Positions 33,753 through 43,427 of a DNA stretch of 64,000 bases are shown piece after piece (position 1 is the first letter of the stretch; every line of letters begins with the position of its first letter). The position numbers were made by a program, and so were the translations under genes. The stretch comes from Flavilitoribacter nigricans DSM 23189 = NBRC 102662 (GTDB lineage: Bacteria; Bacteroidota; Bacteroidia; Chitinophagales; Saprospiraceae): contig NZ_PDUD01000002.1 of assembly GCF_002646595.1 (NCBI RefSeq), forward strand, positions 186,001-250,000, in the 5' to 3' direction. The notes below the pieces were generated by a model that was given only the letters and a program-made list of their open reading frames with translations, ran no database searches and had not been told where the DNA came from.

Positions 33753-35729
33753 TCATTTCCTGCGGAGCACGGCAGTCCAGCCGCCACCTTTAGCCAGATC
33801 CATACTCAGCTGATCCGAACGGTTTACCGTCCGGCTTTCTATCCGATAATCCTCGGCGTAAGTATTGGCGTTGATGCCATCCTGAAAAATGGTCATTTCG
33901 TAGGTACCGGCCGGCAGAAAGGAGAGATCGATCTCCAGGCTCCGCTCATCCCAGTTGTTCATGCCGCCGATGTACCAGTCGTCTCCCTGCCGGCGGGCTA
34001 CCGCCACGTATTCGGCCACTTTTGCGTGCAGCACTTTCGTTTCGTCCCATACCGTCGGAATGCCGGAAATAAAACGGGCCGTTTTTTCATCTTGCATATA
34101 GGCACTCGGAGTGTCGCAGAGCATTTGCAGGGGAGATTCGTACACCACATACATGGCCACCTGGTGGGCGCGTGTACCCAGACTCATCGGCCGACCGAAA
34201 CTGACACTAAAATTGATCTCCTGGGCATTGTGCATCGCTCCCGGCGTATAATCCATCGGCCCGACGGCCATGCGGGTGAAGGGCAGTGTGACGTTGTGTT
34301 CCGGCGTGATGTAGTCGGCCCATTTGTTGTGCTCGTTGCCCCGTACGCCTTCGTAGCTGATCACGTTGGGATAAGCGCTCCGCAGGCCGGCCGGTTTGAA
34401 AGCCCCGTGAAAATCGACCAGCATTTTCCGGTCCGCACAGGCTTTGGCAATTTCGGTGTAGGAATTGACCATGTATTGATCGGCGCGCTGCATGAAGTCG
34501 ACCTTCACTCCTTTAGCGCCCCAGCCGGCGTAGGTGTCCAGGATCTCCTCCATATTATCATCCAGCGGTTTCCAGAGACACCATAGGATGAGTGATACAC
34601 CTTTTTCCCGGCCGTAACGGATCAGTTCCTTTACGTCGAGGTCCGGATTACACTCGAGGATCTCGGTTGTGGATTTGGTCCAGCCTTCATCCAGGATCAG
34701 GTATTCCAATCCGTATTCCGACGCAAAATCGATGTAGTACTTGTAGGTTCGGGTATCCAGACCGGATTTGAAATCCACCCCGAAAACATTATTGGCATTC
34801 CACCAGTCCCAGGCGATCTTTCCGGGCTGGATCCAGTCCGTTTCCTCCAGGATCTGGGGACGCGACAGTTGCATCACCATGTTCTGCCGGATCAGATCGG
34901 CATCGTCATTGGTGATTACGAAAAAGCGCCAGGGGAAAGTTCGCGTTCCTTCTGTCGCCGCAATGAAGGGTTCCTCTTCGGTAATGATCACGTTGCGGTC
35001 CGCACTGCTCGGATCGGGTTTGGTAGCCGCTACTCCTTTCGGAAACTGGGCGTGCAGCGTTTTGGAACCGCTACCGGCCAGGAATAGATGTGGATAATCG
35101 AAAACATCAGCTTCCGAAAACAGGATTCGCAGGTCATCCTTCGTATTGAACAGGATAGGGAGCGACGCAAATTCACCGGTTCGGATCGTATCAATGCCTT
35201 TAAAAAGATAAGAGCGCTCGTAATGGGAGTACATGGATTCTTCCTGGGGGAAATAGGAGGTGGTGCCGGCGGGAAAACTTATTTCCAGGGTTTCGCTGTC
35301 CACTTCGATGTTGCCGGACCGGCTCGTGGTAAAGCGGTAGGCTACGCCGTGATCGTAGGCGCGGAAGTGGAGTTCGAAATCGTTGGCAAATTTGAGTTGT
35401 AATTCGCGATAATCATTCTCGATAATGCGACTCTTGACGGGCAAAACCGCTTCAAAACTTTCGGCCGTCTCGGATTCCCTGCGGGAAGTCACTTCCGGAT
35501 CCTCGTCCAGTACGGTTCCGTTGACAGTCATGCCGATCACCACTTCCGGTAGCACGACCTGGCCATATTTGCTGACTGACCAGGTGATCCGGTCATTTAC
35601 CTGGATCCTGATCCGGGTTTGTTCGTCTTTTGAATTGAGTTCGTATTGTTGTGCAGTTACCCCCTGGGCAGTAAATAGTAACAATAGGGCCGGAATTAGT
35701 TTCCAGCCGTTGCGATTCGATAGTTTCAT
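33753..35729 (-). CDS. glycoside hydrolase family 97
   Basis: The 658-residue protein has a signal peptide (MKLSNRNGWKLIPALLLLFT) and the three-part GH97 layout: an N-terminal super-beta-sandwich to about 290, a (beta/alpha)8 barrel (GKIAWDWWNANNVFGVDFKS from about 310) and a short C-terminal beta domain (MTIFQDGINANTYAEDY). The barrel carries KGVKVDFMQRADQ with Asp411 and YEGVRGNE with Glu460. An Asp at that first position is the nucleophile of the retaining alpha-galactosidase branch (BT1871 type), whereas the inverting SusB type lacks it. An alpha-galactosidase-like retaining enzyme is therefore the better guess. It follows susD by about 235 bases on the same strand and belongs to the PUL. 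Confidence 0.93.
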   Translation of the reverse strand: MKLSNRNGWKLIPALLLLFTAQGVTAQQYELNSKDEQTRIRIQVNDRITWSVSKYGQVVLPEVVIGMTVNGTVLDEDPEVTSRRESETAESFEAVLPVKSRIIENDYRELQLKFANDFELHFRAYDHGVAYRFTTSRSGNIEVDSETLEISFPAGTTSYFPQEESMYSHYERSYLFKGIDTIRTGEFASLPILFNTKDDLRILFSEADVFDYPHLFLAGSGSKTLHAQFPKGVAATKPDPSSADRNVIITEEEPFIAATEGTRTFPWRFFVITNDDADLIRQNMVMQLSRPQILEETDWIQPGKIAWDWWNANNVFGVDFKSGLDTRTYKYYIDFASEYGLEYLILDEGWTKSTTEILECNPDLDVKELIRYGREKGVSLILWCLWKPLDDNMEEILDTYAGWGAKGVKVDFMQRADQYMVNSYTEIAKACADRKMLVDFHGAFKPAGLRSAYPNVISYEGVRGNEHNKWADYITPEHNVTLPFTRMAVGPMDYTPGAMHNAQEINFSVSFGRPMSLGTRAHQVAMYVVYESPLQMLCDTPSAYMQDEKTARFISGIPTVWDETKVLHAKVAEYVAVARRQGDDWYIGGMNNWDERSLEIDLSFLPAGTYEMTIFQDGINANTYAEDYRIESRTVNRSDQLSMDLAKGGGWTAVLRRK

Positions 35730-35964
35730 TCTCCTTGTTTAATGGCTTTGTAAAAGTTGGATCCCCACGGGGCTTAAGGAGGAACACTGCTCTTATATTC
35801 CGCAAAACAGGATCGATCGTACTACTGCAAAGGCATGATTTTGCATTTTTTAAGCAGAAAATGCTACATCATCACCCTAAATCGTAGATTCAACGATCGT
35901 ATACCTGCGCAATGATCAGTGTTCCTCCCGCCCGGTTAATGGTATCGTGGAGGCCCGGCACTCT

Positions 35965-37488
35965 CTAGCGATACCCGTTGTTCGTTGGGTCGCTTTCCAG
36001 GAGTGCAGGGTTCAAGTTAAACTCCTCCGGTGGGATCGGCAACAGGACGTGTCTGGGTTGAATATTATCCGCCGGATTCCAGATGCGGTATTCGGTGCTC
36101 CGCACCACATCCAGCAGGATTCCCCACCGGATCAGGTCCATACGGCGGTGGCCTTCACCGCCCAGTTCCCAGCGGCGCTCGTCGTAGATGGCCTGCCGGA
36201 ATTCCTCCTGCGTCATGCCCGACAACGGCTGATCCGGCTCGTAGGCCCGCTCGCGCACGCGATTGATGTACTGGTAGGCATTGTCCGGCCCGTTGAGTTC
36301 GTTTTCCGCTTCGGCCGCCATCAGGTACACATCGGCCAGCCGGAAGATGATCTTGTTATCACCGTGGTTGCCTCGGGGAGAGTTGATCTGGTCTACGTTC
36401 CACATTTTCGGCATGTAGGCAAAGTTCAGTTCGAAGCCGAGGTATTCAGTGACCACGTTGGAAGACCGACGCAGGTCATCCATCGGGAATTCGTTTACAT
36501 AATCCGGGATGGGAATAGCCAGACCGTAACCCGTGAAACCTTCATTTCTTGCTGCCAGAGCGGCACTCAGTTCACCCCGCTTGGTAGGATCTTTAGGTTC
36601 ATCGCGAATACGCGGCGTAAAGTGGTCGACCCAGTCATCCTGATTGATGTCTTTCACGAAGTTGATCTCAAAAATGGTCTCGGCGTTAAATTCATTATTG
36701 GGATCAAAAATGGCCGCATAGTCATCCAGGAGCTGGTGCGGAGAATTGTTGATGATCTCCAACGCCTTGTCCCGGGCCGGTTGCCACTGCTGCTGTATCA
36801 GGTAGATCTTGACCATCAGCGTAGCCGCGGCCCATTTGGTTGCCCGGCCCAAACCGTCGGCACCGTAGGTATCCGGCAGGACGTCCTGGGCCTGTTGCAG
36901 GTCCTGCAGGATCTCCGTCCGGATCCGTTGTACATCCGTCCGCGGCAACACCTGGATCTCGGAGATCGGTAAATTATCCCGATAGTAAGGTACGTCGCCC
37001 CAGAGATTGGTCAGGTGGTAGTAGGCATAAGCCCTTAGAAACAGTGTTTCCGCACCGTAAAGGTCCTTCTGGTCCCGGCTCAGGCTTTCATTGATCTCCA
37101 ATTGAGCCAATATCGTATTGGCATTGAGGATGATGGCGTAAAGGTTCTGCCAGGTCAGCGGCGCTCCGCCACCCTGAGAGATCGCACTGATGTTACTTTC
37201 ACTGAGCGAGTAAGACTGGGTCGGTTCAACCTGGTCGAATACCCGGTTGGGGCCAATGATGTCGGCTCCGTTCTCGTAGTAGCGGTCCAGCCCAATCTTC
37301 CCGTGCAGGGAATTTTGTTTATAAGTATTGTACAGGCCGGTAATGGCCAGCTCGAATTCGGCCGGCGTATTAAAAAAGTTGGTAGGGGAAACCAGATCCC
37401 GGGGATCCTCGTCCAGAAAGTTATTGCAACTGGCCAGTGCAAGCCCCAGGATCAGTAGCAATGACGTAAATTTTATATCGATTTTCAT
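35965..37488 (-). CDS. SusD/RagB-family outer-membrane glycan-binding lipoprotein
   Basis: A 507-residue surface lipoprotein (signal MKIDIKFTSLLLILGLALASC, Cys21) of the SusD family, which closes the SusC barrel as a lid and binds oligosaccharide. Typical pieces are NNFLDEDPRD just after the lipid Cys, SPTNFFNTPAEFELAITGLY (about 35-54), the TPR-like AETLFLRAYAYYHLTNLWGDVP (about 150) and the C-terminal RRWELGGEGHRRMDLIRWG (about 435) with LLPIPPEE. It starts 25 bases after the SusC gene and is surely co-transcribed with it. The nutrient cannot be named from SusD alone; the neighbours suggest a sulfated polysaccharide. Confidence 0.95.
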   Translation of the reverse strand: MKIDIKFTSLLLILGLALASCNNFLDEDPRDLVSPTNFFNTPAEFELAITGLYNTYKQNSLHGKIGLDRYYENGADIIGPNRVFDQVEPTQSYSLSESNISAISQGGGAPLTWQNLYAIILNANTILAQLEINESLSRDQKDLYGAETLFLRAYAYYHLTNLWGDVPYYRDNLPISEIQVLPRTDVQRIRTEILQDLQQAQDVLPDTYGADGLGRATKWAAATLMVKIYLIQQQWQPARDKALEIINNSPHQLLDDYAAIFDPNNEFNAETIFEINFVKDINQDDWVDHFTPRIRDEPKDPTKRGELSAALAARNEGFTGYGLAIPIPDYVNEFPMDDLRRSSNVVTEYLGFELNFAYMPKMWNVDQINSPRGNHGDNKIIFRLADVYLMAAEAENELNGPDNAYQYINRVRERAYEPDQPLSGMTQEEFRQAIYDERRWELGGEGHRRMDLIRWGILLDVVRSTEYRIWNPADNIQPRHVLLPIPPEEFNLNPALLESDPTNNGYR

Positions 37489-37513
37489 GATCTTTTTTTT
37501 AGTGTTTCAACAA

Positions 37514-40500
37514 TTAAAAGTCAACCCGGGCGCCAACGGAAATAATCCGGGAACTTGGATACTGCCCCCGCGAGAAACCGAAAGACAGGTTATCACTGTT
37601 CCGGCCGAACTGGCTGGTTTCCGGATCTTTCAATCTGAAGTCCGAGATCACAAACAGGTTGGAACCGGTGATATAGACGTTGATCCCTTTTACGCCGCGC
37701 AGTCCCAGTTGATCACCCGAGAAGGTGTAGCCGAGCCGCAGACTTTTCAGACGGATATGAGAGCCGTCCTCGATCATCGCCGAATTGTTGTACACCTCGG
37801 ATAAAGAAGCTACCGTACCGGCGCGGGGAATATCCGAAGTTGGGTTTTCCGGCGTCCAACGATCCAGCGTCTCTTTGTACTTGGTAGTTTCCGGCCGCCC
37901 AAACAGCGCCGTTTGGGTAAGACTGTTGAACACTTCGTTGCCCTGGGTACCCTGGAAGAAAATGTCCAGTTCGAAATTCTTAAAATTGAAGGTATTCCCG
38001 ATACCGAAGTAGAAATCCGGCTGCGGGCTACCGAGTACGATAAAGTCTTCCTCGGTGATCTGGCCGTCTCCGTTCGTGTCTTCGAACCGCGGTCCGCCCA
38101 CGTCGTGGTTGCCACCGAGTCCGACCTGATCGATCTCCTCCTGGGATTTCCAGGTACCGAGGTAATTCACACCGGTAAACACGGGAACGCTTTCGCCGAC
38201 GATCAGTCGACCGCCCACGCCACCCTGCTGGGCCGGGGTCACGAGATTGATGAAATCCACGCCACCCAGATCGACTACCTTGTTCCGGTTGCCGGAAATG
38301 GTCAGCGTGGTGGACCAGCTAAAGTCGTTATTCCGGACATTCGCGCTGTTGATCAGCAACTCCATCCCTTTGTTCTCGATCTTTCCGATGTTCTGCAATT
38401 TGCTTACAAAGCCCGTCTGCCGCGGTAATTGCGCGTTCAGCAGGAGGTCTTCCGTGGTTTTTTGGTAATAATCGATCTCCACGGCCAGGCGGTTGTCCAA
38501 AAAGCCCATCTCCAGGCCCAGGTCGAGTTGCCGGGTGGTCTCCCATTTCAGTTCCGGGTTTTCGGGACGCCCGAGTACCACTCCCGGTTTTTCCACGTTG
38601 CCAAAGGTCGTATTGGCCGCATTCAGTACCGCCAGGGTCCGGTAGGAAGGAATGGCCTGGCTACCGGACAGACCGAAGCTGGCCCGGAATTTCAGATTAC
38701 TGAACAGGTTCATATTCTGAATAAAATCTTCCTCTATCATTCTCCAGGCAAAAGCGCCGGAGGGGAAGAAGGCGTATTTGTTGCCCGGAGCAAAACGGGA
38801 GGAGCCGTCCAGACGACCGACCAGGGTAAACAGGAAACGATCGTTGAGGGAATAATTGATCCGCCCCAGGTAAGACAACAGCTGGAAGGAATTGTAACTG
38901 GAGCCGACTTCATTCCGGGTCGGATCCGATCCGAAGGCCAGATTATTGAAGCCGGTCACATCGTTGGACAAGCCCTGCGAGCGGGCGAAGCTGGATTCAA
39001 ACTGGGTCTTCTGCAGGGTAAAACCCGCCAGTACGGTCAGTCGGTCATTTTGCCCCACATCCAGATTGTAGGTCAGGGTGTTTTCGTTGATCCAGCCTTT
39101 CCGCAATGAGTTATTCACGGTCGCGTTACCGCCGTTCTGAATGATCAGGTTGTTTGGCAGGGCCCCGGGATTGAAAACGTTTTGCTTAAAGTTATTGATC
39201 TCCGGACTGATCGTGGTGCGGAAGATCAGATTTTGAACGGGTGTAAATTCCAGATAGGCATTACCCAACAGGTTGGTTACCTGATCGTGGTTCTGCCGCA
39301 ATTGAATATCCGCTTCGTAGTTGGAAGAGATCCCATCGGTGATCGGGTCGAGCGCGGTGAAATTACCGTCGGCATCGTAAATGGCGCGGGTGGGTGTGGT
39401 GCTCAGATACAGACCATCGATATTGAATTTGGGATTTTCCTGCCGCAGGCTGGACAGGTTGGCCCGGAATCCCACTTTAAACAGATCCGACAGCTTGATG
39501 TCCATGTTGGCCCGGAATACGTATTTCTCGATCCCGCTGGCCCGCACGAGTCCATCCTGATTGAAGTAGTTGCCGGAAATATAGTAATTGACGCGACCGT
39601 TCTGGGAAGTCCCCGAGACCGAGGCATCTACATTCAGTACGGGTGCCGACTGGGTCACCTGATCGATCCAGTCGATGTCCGGCACTTCGTTCAGATTGGG
39701 AAAAGGAACGGCCGACTGCCGGAATTCCGCATCTTCATTTGCGTAAGCAGCGTGTTCCTGACCGTCCAGAAAATCAACCTGGGTAACGATGGATTGCTGC
39801 CCACGGTAGAGGTTGAAGGACACATTGGTCCCTTGCGCACCAGCACCGCTCTTGGTAGTCACCAGGATCACCCCGTTGGCCCCGCGGGTACCGTAAATGG
39901 ATACGGCAACGGCATCCTTCAGGATATCGATGGATTCGATATCATTGGTGTTCAGGTTGCTCAGGTTGTAATCCGTGCCGACGATTACGCCGTCGATCAC
40001 CCACAGTGGTTCGTTATTCCCCTGAATGGAGTTCCCACCCCGGATACGGATCGTGGTCGCCGCGCCGGGTTCGCCGCTAATCTGGGAGACCTGTACCCCG
40101 GCGGCGCGCCCCTGGAGCATATTATCCACCCGGGCGGCCGGCAGGTTTTGCAGATCTTCGCCGCCTACCTGACTGACGGAGCCCGTCAGGTCGCTTTTTC
40201 GTTGAGTACCGTAACCGATCACGACGACCTCGTCGAGGGTTTCCGAGTCGGTCAGCAGCGTCACATTGATCGTAGTCTGATTGTTAACTTCGATCTCCTG
40301 CGGCTGGAAACCGATATAGCTAAACTGAAGAATGGCATTCTCGCCGACGGTGATGGAGTAATTTCCGTCGATATCCGTCGACGCTCCGTTGGTTGTGCCT
40401 TTTTCAATGAGGTTGACACCGGGTAGTCCTGTGCCCGATTCTCCATCGGTCACTACTCCGGTCACTGTCCTTTGGGCAAAAGCATAGCCCGTGAGCAGGC

Positions 40501-40534
40501 ATAGCGCCAGCAACAGTATGGTTTTCCGTTCCAT
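37514..40534 (-). CDS. SusC/RagA-family TonB-dependent outer-membrane transporter
   Basis: The 1006-residue protein has a signal peptide (MERKTILLLALCLLTGYAFA), a CarboxypepD_reg-like domain (RTVTGVVTDGESGTGLPGVN, about 22-100), the SusC-type TonB box region SETLDEVVVIGYGTQRKSDL (about 95-115), a plug domain (VDNMLQGRAAGVQVSQISG; IRIRGGNSIQGNNEPLWVIDG) and a 22-strand beta barrel to the end (ISVGARVDF). It imports oligosaccharides with energy from TonB-ExbBD. It is the first gene of the run susC-susD-GH97-sulfatase-PhoD. The upstream region (40535-40771) is shared with the divergent lyase gene; I found no full TAnnTTTG match there. Confidence 0.96.
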   Translation of the reverse strand: MERKTILLLALCLLTGYAFAQRTVTGVVTDGESGTGLPGVNLIEKGTTNGASTDIDGNYSITVGENAILQFSYIGFQPQEIEVNNQTTINVTLLTDSETLDEVVVIGYGTQRKSDLTGSVSQVGGEDLQNLPAARVDNMLQGRAAGVQVSQISGEPGAATTIRIRGGNSIQGNNEPLWVIDGVIVGTDYNLSNLNTNDIESIDILKDAVAVSIYGTRGANGVILVTTKSGAGAQGTNVSFNLYRGQQSIVTQVDFLDGQEHAAYANEDAEFRQSAVPFPNLNEVPDIDWIDQVTQSAPVLNVDASVSGTSQNGRVNYYISGNYFNQDGLVRASGIEKYVFRANMDIKLSDLFKVGFRANLSSLRQENPKFNIDGLYLSTTPTRAIYDADGNFTALDPITDGISSNYEADIQLRQNHDQVTNLLGNAYLEFTPVQNLIFRTTISPEINNFKQNVFNPGALPNNLIIQNGGNATVNNSLRKGWINENTLTYNLDVGQNDRLTVLAGFTLQKTQFESSFARSQGLSNDVTGFNNLAFGSDPTRNEVGSSYNSFQLLSYLGRINYSLNDRFLFTLVGRLDGSSRFAPGNKYAFFPSGAFAWRMIEEDFIQNMNLFSNLKFRASFGLSGSQAIPSYRTLAVLNAANTTFGNVEKPGVVLGRPENPELKWETTRQLDLGLEMGFLDNRLAVEIDYYQKTTEDLLLNAQLPRQTGFVSKLQNIGKIENKGMELLINSANVRNNDFSWSTTLTISGNRNKVVDLGGVDFINLVTPAQQGGVGGRLIVGESVPVFTGVNYLGTWKSQEEIDQVGLGGNHDVGGPRFEDTNGDGQITEEDFIVLGSPQPDFYFGIGNTFNFKNFELDIFFQGTQGNEVFNSLTQTALFGRPETTKYKETLDRWTPENPTSDIPRAGTVASLSEVYNNSAMIEDGSHIRLKSLRLGYTFSGDQLGLRGVKGINVYITGSNLFVISDFRLKDPETSQFGRNSDNLSFGFSRGQYPSSRIISVGARVDF

Positions 40535-40771
40535 TTTGAAATAGTTTTAGATATTATCGCAAAGTTGTGCTATATACAATATGGTGTAAGCTAAAGAGAA
40601 AGCAAAATTTAATTCGATTTTTATCTAAATATATTACTATAAACTTTCAATTATGGTAGTCGTAAGACTTTAAAAGCATAAGGCTTTCGAGTTTATGCTG
40701 TAAGTCAATTTACCGTGTACAGTGCAGCTCCGGTTTTTTCGTCTTCCAGGCAAACGAAAAAACCAAAACCT

Positions 40772-42709
40772 ATGTATCGCCTTACCTTTTTGCTCCTTTG
40801 CATACCGGTCCTGATCTCTGCCCAGGACGGCCCCCGCAACCTTTTGTCTACTGACCTGACGGTGGAAAAAGTAGCCGCCGACCTGCTACCCATCGATAAT
40901 TGGCACTACTTTCCGCCGACTTCCGATCGCGCAGCCTGGGAAGGGCTGCCGGCAGCAGTAAAAGAAAGTATCATTTCCCGGGGCGACGAAGCGCTTTCCT
41001 TCGAATGGCCCAATTTGCCGGCTTCGGTCTATCTCGAATTTGCCCGCAACGGCAACCGGTCAAATTATCAGGCCATCTACTTCGAACGACGCTCCCGGCT
41101 GGCCGATCTGGTCGCCGCCGAAGCGCTCACCCTTTCGGGAAAATATCTGGATCAGGTGATCGACGGGCTCTGGGCCGTCACCGAGGAAAGCAGCTGGTGT
41201 ATCCCGGCCCACCTCTACCTACAGGCCAACGGACATACACCCCTACCCGATCAGCAGGGAGAAGTGGTGGATCTGTTTGCGGCCGAAACCGGTACGCTGG
41301 TAGCCTGGACGCACTATTTGCTGCACGATCAGTTCGATGCGGTGACTCCCGCCATTAACGCGCGGATCAAGTCCGAAATGGACCGGCGCATCCTGGAACC
41401 CATCCGCAACCGGATCGACTTCTGGTGGATGGGCCTGGGGGAACGCAAAAACGTCAACAACTGGAATCCCTGGGTAATCTCCAACTGGCTGACGGCCGCG
41501 CTCCTGCTGGAACGCGATCCGCAATACCGGGCCCAGCACGTCCATAAAGCCATGGTATGTCTGGACAATTTCATTAACCAACAACCGGAAGACGGCGGAT
41601 GTGACGAAGGTCCCGGCTACTGGGGGCGGGCGGGCGCTTCACTTTTCGACTGCCTTGATATCCTGCATTCCGCCAGCGCCGGGAGGATCAATATCTTTGA
41701 CGAACCGCTTATCCGGAAAACGGGGACCTACATTACCAAAGCCTACATCAAACAACCCTATTACCTGAATTTTGCCGATGCTTCGGCCATGACCAAGCCG
41801 GATCCCATCACGGTCTTCCGCTACGGACAGGCGGTAAAGGATCAGGATATGATGTCCTTTGCGGCCTTCCTGAATCAGGAGAACGGTGTGAACTTCGGCG
41901 GCTCCTATGCTTTCGGCCGTACGCTCAACAGCATTTTCCACTACCAGGACGTACTGGACGCCACCCCGGCCGAGCCGCTTCCGGCTAATGCCTGGTTCCC
42001 GGACCTGGAAGTATACATTGCCCGGGATCAGGACAATACCGCCGATGGATTCCTCCTGGCGGGAAAAGGCGGCCATAATGCCGAAAGCCACAACCACAAT
42101 GATGTGGGTAACTATATCATTTTTTACAACGGCCGGCCGGCCATCATCGATGTGGGCGTGGAGGAATACCGGAAAGAGACCTTCAGCAGCGACCGCTACA
42201 GCATCTGGACCATGCAATCCCAGTACCACACCCTGCCCACTATTAACGGTCAAATGCAAAAGAACGGCCGGAATTACGCCGCCAGGTCGGTCCAATACGA
42301 TGCGGACGGCAAATCCATGCGTTTCTCGCTGGACATTGCCGGTGCCTACCCACAGGAGGCAGGAGTAAAGACCTGGCTGCGGGAGATCGATTTCCAGCGG
42401 GGAAAAGCCATCGACATCACCGAAAGCTACGAACTGGATCGGGTCTCCGGCGAGACGAGTCTCTTTTTCGTTACTCCCTGCCAACCGCAAACCTCCAAGG
42501 CCGGGGTCTTACAACTTCGTGATGCTTCCGGTGCATTTACTATGGCCTTAGAATACGATCCCAAACAGTTTGAGGCAAGCTCCGAATCGATTACCATCGA
42601 GGATCGCCGGTTACTATCGGTCTGGGGAGATACCTTGTACCGGGTACAGCTGAAATTGAAAAATCCGCGGGAGAAGGGAGTGTTGGAGTATGGGTTTCGG
42701 GTGGAGTGA
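40772..42709 (+). CDS. heparinase II/III family polysaccharide lyase
   Basis: From the ATG at 40772 the product has 645 residues with a signal peptide (MYRLTFLLLCIPVLISAQ); the in-frame ATG at 40715 would only add a polar stretch in front. Residues about 60-370 form an alpha/alpha toroid (WWMGLGERKNVNNWNPW; CDEGPGYWGRAGASLFD, where Tyr and Trp line the cleft). The heparinase II/III beta-sandwich follows with GGHNAESHNHNDVGNYIIF (about 430-448), the most typical signature of the family, whose His residues bind metal or neutralise the uronate. It should cleave a uronic-acid polysaccharide by beta-elimination. It is divergent from the susC run and probably part of the same locus; the exact PL family cannot be fixed by eye. 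Confidence 0.9.
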   Translation: MYRLTFLLLCIPVLISAQDGPRNLLSTDLTVEKVAADLLPIDNWHYFPPTSDRAAWEGLPAAVKESIISRGDEALSFEWPNLPASVYLEFARNGNRSNYQAIYFERRSRLADLVAAEALTLSGKYLDQVIDGLWAVTEESSWCIPAHLYLQANGHTPLPDQQGEVVDLFAAETGTLVAWTHYLLHDQFDAVTPAINARIKSEMDRRILEPIRNRIDFWWMGLGERKNVNNWNPWVISNWLTAALLLERDPQYRAQHVHKAMVCLDNFINQQPEDGGCDEGPGYWGRAGASLFDCLDILHSASAGRINIFDEPLIRKTGTYITKAYIKQPYYLNFADASAMTKPDPITVFRYGQAVKDQDMMSFAAFLNQENGVNFGGSYAFGRTLNSIFHYQDVLDATPAEPLPANAWFPDLEVYIARDQDNTADGFLLAGKGGHNAESHNHNDVGNYIIFYNGRPAIIDVGVEEYRKETFSSDRYSIWTMQSQYHTLPTINGQMQKNGRNYAARSVQYDADGKSMRFSLDIAGAYPQEAGVKTWLREIDFQRGKAIDITESYELDRVSGETSLFFVTPCQPQTSKAGVLQLRDASGAFTMALEYDPKQFEASSESITIEDRRLLSVWGDTLYRVQLKLKNPREKGVLEYGFRVE

Positions 42710-42717
42710 GGGTAGAG

Positions 42718-42860
42718 GGGCGAGGTGAGAGGGGCGAGAGGTCAGGAATCAGGTGTCAGGTGAGAGGGGGTCAGGAGCGAGGGGGCAGGGGCAGTTATTG
42801 GCTTCCGGTACCTGACTCCCTGCCCCTGACCCCTCGTCCCTGACACCTCTCACCTCGCCC
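42718..42860. repeat. phrase-repeat hairpin between convergent genes
   Basis: The gap between the lyase and exonuclease genes is filled by purine-rich units (GGGGCGAGGTGAGAGG, GTCAGGTGTCAGG) followed by the pyrimidine-rich complement. GGGCGAGGTGAGAGG at 42718-42732 pairs perfectly with 42846-42860, and CAGGGGCAG at 42786-42794 pairs with 42820-42828. The result is one long imperfect hairpin that could terminate both genes. The 3' side ends 2 bases before the exonuclease stop codon. Confidence 0.8.
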
Positions 42861-42861
42861 T

Positions 42862-43413
42862 TCACCTCACCCCCGACACCTCCCACTCCCCAAAATACTT
42901 CACAAAGATCTTCGCAATATTACGGGCGTCATCGATACCCCGGTGGTGCGTACCTTCCAGTGCAATACCCTCCATTTGGAGCGCCTGTTTCATTCCGACC
43001 GGACGTTCTAGTTTTTTGAATATACCGTACTGATGTTTTACGCTGATGTGGGGTTTTACCCAATCGGCATCCAGGCCGTGCAATTTGCAATCGTCTTTAA
43101 ATTGTCGTTTATCGTAGAATCCCCAGGAGCATAGCAAGTAGCTTGCTCGACCGTAATCAAACCATTCCTGGAATTGTTGCAGTGCCTCGGGGAAATGCGG
43201 TGCCGCATCGACATCCGACTGGCTGATGGACGTTAGCGACTTGCAAAATTCGCTCAGTTCCGGGTGCTGGGTCGGTCGGACGAAGGTCTGGAATTCGGAG
43301 ACCAGTTCGGCATTGGCGTTGATCTTAACGGCTCCGATCTCGATGATCTCGTTCTTATTTTTGGTTCTTTCCTCCCAGCAGGTCGCTTCGAGGTCGAGGA
43401 TAATGTAGTGCAT
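42862..43413 (-). CDS. DEDDh 3'-5' exonuclease (DnaQ/ERI1-like)
   Basis: The 183-residue protein is a single RNase T/DnaQ-fold exonuclease. DLEATCW (Asp7, Glu9) is ExoI, EFQTFVRPTQ leads to the second Asp in the SDVDAAP region, LLCSWGFYDKRQF holds ExoII with Asp near 100, and THHRGIDDARN (His about 157, Asp about 162) is ExoIII of the DEDDh type. The small size, the TCW after the first motif and the WG.YD segment resemble ERI1-type exonucleases that trim RNA or short DNA ends. It is 14 bases downstream of the ATP-grasp gene on the same strand and probably co-transcribed. Substrate unknown. Confidence 0.9.
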   Translation of the reverse strand: MHYIILDLEATCWEERTKNKNEIIEIGAVKINANAELVSEFQTFVRPTQHPELSEFCKSLTSISQSDVDAAPHFPEALQQFQEWFDYGRASYLLCSWGFYDKRQFKDDCKLHGLDADWVKPHISVKHQYGIFKKLERPVGMKQALQMEGIALEGTHHRGIDDARNIAKIFVKYFGEWEVSGVR

Positions 43414-43427
43414 GATATTATTTCAAA

